DNA from: Azolla pinnata | Lineage: Eukaryota; Streptophyta; Polypodiopsida; Salviniales; Salviniaceae | Assembly: GCA_037176905.1 (NCBI GenBank) | Contig: JBBBWG010018112.1 | Location: 1-64,000 of the forward strand | Direction: 5' to 3' | Length of the DNA: 64,000 nucleotides | Shown: positions 62,801 through 64,000 of the stretch, one piece after another | Layout: every line of letters starts with the position of its first letter | Position numbering within the stretch: the first letter of the stretch is position 1 | Notes under the pieces: model-generated | Databases searched by the model: none | What the model saw: only the letters and a program-made list of their open reading frames with translations | Told to the model about the DNA's origin: nothing | Made by a program: the position numbers and the translations under genes

Positions 62801-63805
62801 GATCATTGCTCTTTCGGGGTAACGAACTTGTTTTGCTACTTCACAGATAAATTTTTCCATAATCATACAACTGAGTAGCTGAGCTAGAAACCTTTGAAAA
62901 CTTAATGCATTAAATGCATCTGCACACGCGTATGCTTCTTTATATGTATAGATATGTAATACATACATGTTACATATTAGGCTCATACATGTGCATCTTG
63001 TTAAAGCTCTAGTCTAGCAGTACGAATCAAAAGAATTGCAATCGCATGGTCTGTTAGTAGACATGCATCTATGTAGTTTGAGTTCATGCATTTGCACATG
63101 TTTACTAGTAAATCCTTGCGGTCATGAAAATTATCTGCTTGTGTTGTATTAAAATGTGTACAGGAGTGGAATGGAATTGAGCTTATCTGGAGGAGCCCAG
63201 ACGAGTCTTTTCTGGCCTTTACTAATGATGGCCTCTTGCGCTTTTCAGGCTAGCTCAACCATTGTCAAGGTATCCTAGGATTCTTTGTCAATCCAAAATC
63301 AAGTCGAAAAGGCTTATAATGATTGTTGAGACTCTTGCATATTGTGTAGTAGTAGAATCATGATGCTTTGGTTTCTTTCCTCTACTGCTTTTTGATGATG
63401 GCAGGAATTCGTATTCTGCAACGCATGCAAGAACTTGAAGGTCTTCATATTGTTCCAGATACATCTGTTTACATGCTTCAAAGAGCCATTATTTCACATG
63501 TTTCAAACTTTTGAGCTGTTCTGCTTTTTTCATTACAGGGAGGTTCTGTCGATATCTTTGTTGTGAACTCATTCGGTTCAGCATTTCAGGTGTCCATAGA
63601 GAAGAAAAGAATATAGCATAATTTTTCCAGAAAGTGCGGAGTAACTGATGGTAATGTAGTTTGTTCGATGGAAACTTGCAGGCAATCTTTGTTGTTTTAA
63701 TGCTGCCATTTCTATCGCGTTTGCGGGGTATCCCTTTTGGCCAGCTCCACAACTACTTGAAGGATGGGGCTGGTTGTTTGTTCAACATAGGATCCAGGAG
63801 TACAG
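59833..63805 (+). CDS. CLT: CRT-like (CLT) plastid thiol/glutathione transporter, 3' end outside window
   Basis: Member of the chloroquine-resistance-transporter-like family; Arabidopsis CLT proteins move glutathione or its precursors across the plastid envelope. Visible exons: 59833-60578, 62187-62332, 62497-62534, 62703-62818, 63164-63269, 63405-63440, 63539-63589 and 63682-63805, all in phase; the last donor is at 63806 and the gene runs off the right edge. The first about 200 residues are Ser/Pro-rich and transit-like, longer than usual because of TCA/TCG repeats. Membrane segments begin at AASTIIFAVANKVLYKMALV. Family blocks follow: FGYVLVYFSILWMRYQGGIV, ALEACGVASGMAAAG, LPGPTISILLQTFLVWQ, LGQIVGCLMVFLGVIIALSG, FQASSTIVKEFVF, DIFVVNSFGSAFQ, LPFLSRLRGIPFGQL and CLFNIGSRSTG. 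An in-frame ATG at 59887 is an alternative start. Confidence 0.93.
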
Positions 63806-64000
63806 GTATAAAAGTCGATTCATTCCCACTCATCAAATCCATGCAAACAACTTTGTATAGATAAATCCATACATAATGCATATCTCTCTTGCTCTATGCT
63901 TATATATTTTGTAGTTAAACCGAGTATATTCCTATACCTGAAATCTTACCACGTGCTTACAACATAAGATGTACTTACATTTCTTACCTGCATATGATAT
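63806..64000 (+). other. CLT intron 8, continues past the edge
   Basis: Starts with GTATAAAAG after the exon ending GSRSTG. No further exon is visible before the window ends. Confidence 0.7.

Overview
The window is nuclear DNA of a land plant, probably an angiosperm. The evidence is plant-specific families (class XI myosin, xyloglucan-type GT47, CRT-like plastid transporter, plant PTEN, OTU/SEC-C protease), short GT-AG introns, plastid-type N-termini and telobox-like motifs. GC-rich low-complexity first exons next to AT-rich later exons and introns would suit a monocot or early-diverging angiosperm, but the species cannot be fixed from sequence alone. There is no sign of an operon, plasmid, phage or CRISPR array.

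Layout, left to right. 1-1219 (-): 5' part of a Golgi GT47 xyloglucan-galactosyltransferase-like gene. 4157-6929 (-): three-exon plastid dienelactone-hydrolase-like gene whose nucleophile cysteine is replaced. 7.1-11.7 kb: AT-rich gap with a decayed LINE endonuclease. 12246-25115 (+): complete 39-exon myosin XI (1536 codons). 26452-26523 (-): tRNA-Gln(CUG), next to an EF-hand calmodulin-like gene ending at 27498 (+). 27.5-30.2 kb: tandem repeats. 30227-33615 (-): five-exon gene that I do not recognise. 35071-40353 (+): twelve-exon uracil phosphoribosyltransferase. 41525-49548 (-): eleven-exon PTEN phosphatase with a lipid-transfer-protein pseudogene in intron 2. 50987-56255 (-): eleven-exon OTU protease with a C-terminal SEC-C motif. 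59833 to the right edge (+): CRT-like (CLT) transporter, eight exons visible.

Exon models were built by hand from splice sites, reading phase and remembered family sequences. All complete models close in frame. The genes do not form one pathway; they are a normal stretch of independent plant housekeeping and signalling genes. The gene pairs 30227-33615/UPRT, DLH/myosin and OTU/CLT are divergent, and UPRT/PTEN are convergent.

I see no clear new biological system. The points most worth a second look are the altered DLH active site, in-frame microsatellite insertions inside three proteins, two GC-AG introns, the bZIP/DRE motif clusters upstream of DLH and CLT, the unrecognised 231-residue protein, three coding-like stretches inside PTEN introns, and interstitial telomere-like repeats of three different types.
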